A stretch of 8,148 bases of DNA, from positions 1 through 8,148 of the forward strand of contig JBDSYA010000136.1 of the NCBI GenBank assembly GCA_039925865.1, in the 5' to 3' direction. Below, piece by piece: positions 6,934 to 8,148 of the stretch. Every line of letters begins with the position of its first letter. Positions within the stretch are counted from its first letter, which is position 1. Under the pieces are notes generated by a model. It was not told where the DNA came from. It searched no databases and was given only the letters and a program-made list of their open reading frames with translations. A program made the translations under genes and the position numbers. The stretch is from JBDSYA01 sp039925865. GTDB lineage: Bacteria; Bacteroidota; Ignavibacteria; Tepidaquicellales; Tepidaquicellaceae.

Positions 6934-7401
6934 ATGAATTTTTTCAATAAAAATAAAAAACTAATCAGGATATTTCACATTCTTTTGACAATACTTCTCG
7001 TAACACTTTCTCTTACCGGCAGCGATTGCGAAAAGGCTTTGACCAATAACGGAAATATTCCTGCGGAAATGTTAGGCAACTGGAAACTGGTTGCTCAGTC
7101 AGGTTCATTAATAGATATCTGCAGCGATGAAACCATAAATTTTCAAGCCAATGGTGTTGCGGTGCTTACCTGTCCAAACTCAACCTCTATTTCAAGAAAT
7201 TTCAGCATCGGTAATAATATCCTTACATATACTGAGACTTCAGTTGAATATAACATCCAGACACTGACTAGTGATTCTCTATATCTTGAGGGTCAAAATG
7301 TCTCAAGAAATTTAACCTATTTAAAAGTCATAACAAGCAATGTTAGTGGAAACAGCACTGAGGCATCTAACTTTAACAATTCATCGGAGGAAAGAAAATA
7401 A
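6934..7401 (+). CDS. Small exported lipocalin-like protein, possible lipoprotein
   Basis: The 155-residue product has a basic start (NKNKKLIR) and a hydrophobic segment (about residues 13-28), followed by SLTGSDC. Cys32 could be the lipid-attachment site, but GSDC is not a standard lipobox, so a plain signal peptide is equally possible. From about residue 44 the sequence looks like the lipocalin-like proteins of this lineage: PAEMLGNWKLVAQSG, DETINFQANGVAVL, then short beta strands with Ser/Thr/Asn to about residue 132. Cys63 and Cys80 could form a disulfide in the periplasm. The C-terminal 25 residues are polar and probably disordered. The stop TAA shares its last A with the next ATG (TAATG at 7399-7403), so the two genes should be cotranscribed and translationally coupled. 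The function is unknown; lipocalin-like folds often bind small hydrophobic ligands. Confidence 0.7.
   Translation: MNFFNKNKKLIRIFHILLTILLVTLSLTGSDCEKALTNNGNIPAEMLGNWKLVAQSGSLIDICSDETINFQANGVAVLTCPNSTSISRNFSIGNNILTYTETSVEYNIQTLTSDSLYLEGQNVSRNLTYLKVITSNVSGNSTEASNFNNSSEERK
7386..7390 (+). promoter_or_regulatory. Shine-Dalgarno site GGAGG inside the preceding gene
   Basis: GGAGG lies 10 nt before the ATG at 7401, within the last codons of the lipocalin-like gene. It decides the start of the downstream gene and supports coupled translation. Confidence 0.5.
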
Positions 7402-8148
7402 TGATTTTATTAAAATGTTTTTTAGCTGTAATATTCACGGCAATTTTATTGGGAGCTCCGCTACAGTCAGTTAATTCGGGTGTTGAACTGTTAAACAATA
7501 AGAATACATCAACAAATATAAGTATCGCAAAATCTATTGAAGAGAAAAAAAATGTTTTATCGTTCGACAGAGTTGAGCTGTTTTCATATAAGGGCAAAGT
7601 GGACAAAAACGACAACTCTTTCTTTATTGAAGGTGACGGTGCGTCGATAATTAAACTGGACCGCAGAGCTTTGAAGAGAATATTAGATCAGCGAAAAGAA
7701 AATATCTTATTCAGCATTCCGGTTTCAGAAACTGACGAACTCGAACTGGAGCTTTCTCAGTCTTTCCCGCTTTCAGAGGATTTCAAATTATTCAATATTA
7801 ATCCTTCCGGAAAGAAAAATGAAATTCATAAATCGGGTTTGCATTATTCCGGTATAATTCGCGGAAAAGAAAATTCTGTAGCATCCATAAGTATTTTTGA
7901 AAATTTTGTTATGGGAGTGATCTCGGATGGATCAGGTAATTATATTTTAGGAGAAGTTAATAAGATCGCTGGCACAAATCGGGATGAATACATTTTTTAT
8001 AATGATGCCGATATATCAGTGAGTGAGAATTTTAAATGCGGAGTTGAAGGCAGGGAAGAAACATTTATTAAAGCTATCAACAGCGCACAGAAATATGCTG
8101 TTGAAAATTCTAACACAGATAATTCAGCGCTTCCGGTGAAAATTTATT
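7401..8148 (+). CDS. Probable secreted metalloprotease, N-terminal propeptide part (partial)
   Basis: The frame is open from the ATG at 7401 to the window edge: 249 codons plus one base. A signal peptide (about residues 1-26, CFLAVIFTAILLGAP) is followed by a region resembling the propeptide of secreted reprolysin/M12-like zinc proteases. It shows VLSFDRVELFSY (52-63), the pattern HYSGIIRGKENSVASISIFE (149-168), then MGVISDG and NYILGEV. ALPVKIY at the very end matches where the protease domain usually starts in such proteins. The catalytic HExxHxxGxxH motif, which would settle the call, lies beyond the window, as would any T9SS sorting domain. The call is by pattern memory. An alternative is another secreted protein sharing this propeptide-like domain. 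Confidence 0.65.
   Translation, partial: MILLKCFLAVIFTAILLGAPLQSVNSGVELLNNKNTSTNISIAKSIEEKKNVLSFDRVELFSYKGKVDKNDNSFFIEGDGASIIKLDRRALKRILDQRKENILFSIPVSETDELELELSQSFPLSEDFKLFNINPSGKKNEIHKSGLHYSGIIRGKENSVASISIFENFVMGVISDGSGNYILGEVNKIAGTNRDEYIFYNDADISVSENFKCGVEGREETFIKAINSAQKYAVENSNTDNSALPVKIY

Noticed and set aside
7373..7615. 80-codon - strand frame over the junction of the lipocalin-like and protease genes
   Set aside because: It overlaps two coupled genes with good signal peptides and a Shine-Dalgarno site. Its own sequence is Ser/Phe-rich antisense.
1..8148. Insertion sequence, CRISPR array, tRNA or rRNA
   Set aside because: No transposase-like frame, terminal inverted repeats with target duplications, regularly spaced repeats, or RNA gene signatures were seen. 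The only long repeats are the sorting-domain coding segments.

Overview
The window is strongly AT-rich and bacterial. Three near-identical stretches encode the type IX secretion (T9SS) C-terminal sorting domain, with the motif NYPNPFNPTTKINYSIP and the ending KKMILIK or RKMILIK. Most starts lack a Shine-Dalgarno sequence, and nearly every long gene product carries a signal peptide. Together these suggest a member of the Ignavibacteria or a close relative on the Bacteroidota side. This assignment rests on motif recognition, not on a search.

Layout: (1) 1-146 is the 3' end of a T9SS cargo gene whose last codons are knocked out of frame by a 2-bp deletion. (2) 182-1078 and 1199-2452 are two secreted T9SS cargo genes on the + strand. 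The first has a cohesin-like beta-rich domain and the second a seven-repeat Ycf48/BNR-type propeller. Their N-terminal domains are unrelated, but their sorting domains are about 94% identical in DNA over the first 192 nt. (3) 2661-3206 holds two small genes on the - strand, an accessory-looking pair of conserved but uncharacterised proteins and the only minus-strand genes in the window. (4) 3366-4228 is a membrane-anchored alpha/beta hydrolase split into two frames that overlap at ATGA, best explained by loss of one A. (5) 4336-6657 is an intact outer-membrane protein with an N-terminal CBM9-like domain and a DUF5916 barrel. (6) 6934-8148 is a translationally coupled pair: a small exported lipocalin-like protein, then the N-terminal propeptide region of what looks like a secreted metalloprotease that runs off the window.

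The common theme is the cell envelope and secretion: cargo for T9SS, an outer-membrane barrel, a membrane-anchored hydrolase, and an exported protein with a secreted protease. Apart from the 6934-8148 pair and the minus-strand pair, the genes appear to be separately transcribed, with AT-rich gaps of 100-280 bp. The points most worth a second look are the minus-strand pair, the mosaic and frameshifted sorting-domain copy at the left edge, the 7-residue duplication and hairpin inside the sorting-domain coding sequence, and the split hydrolase.
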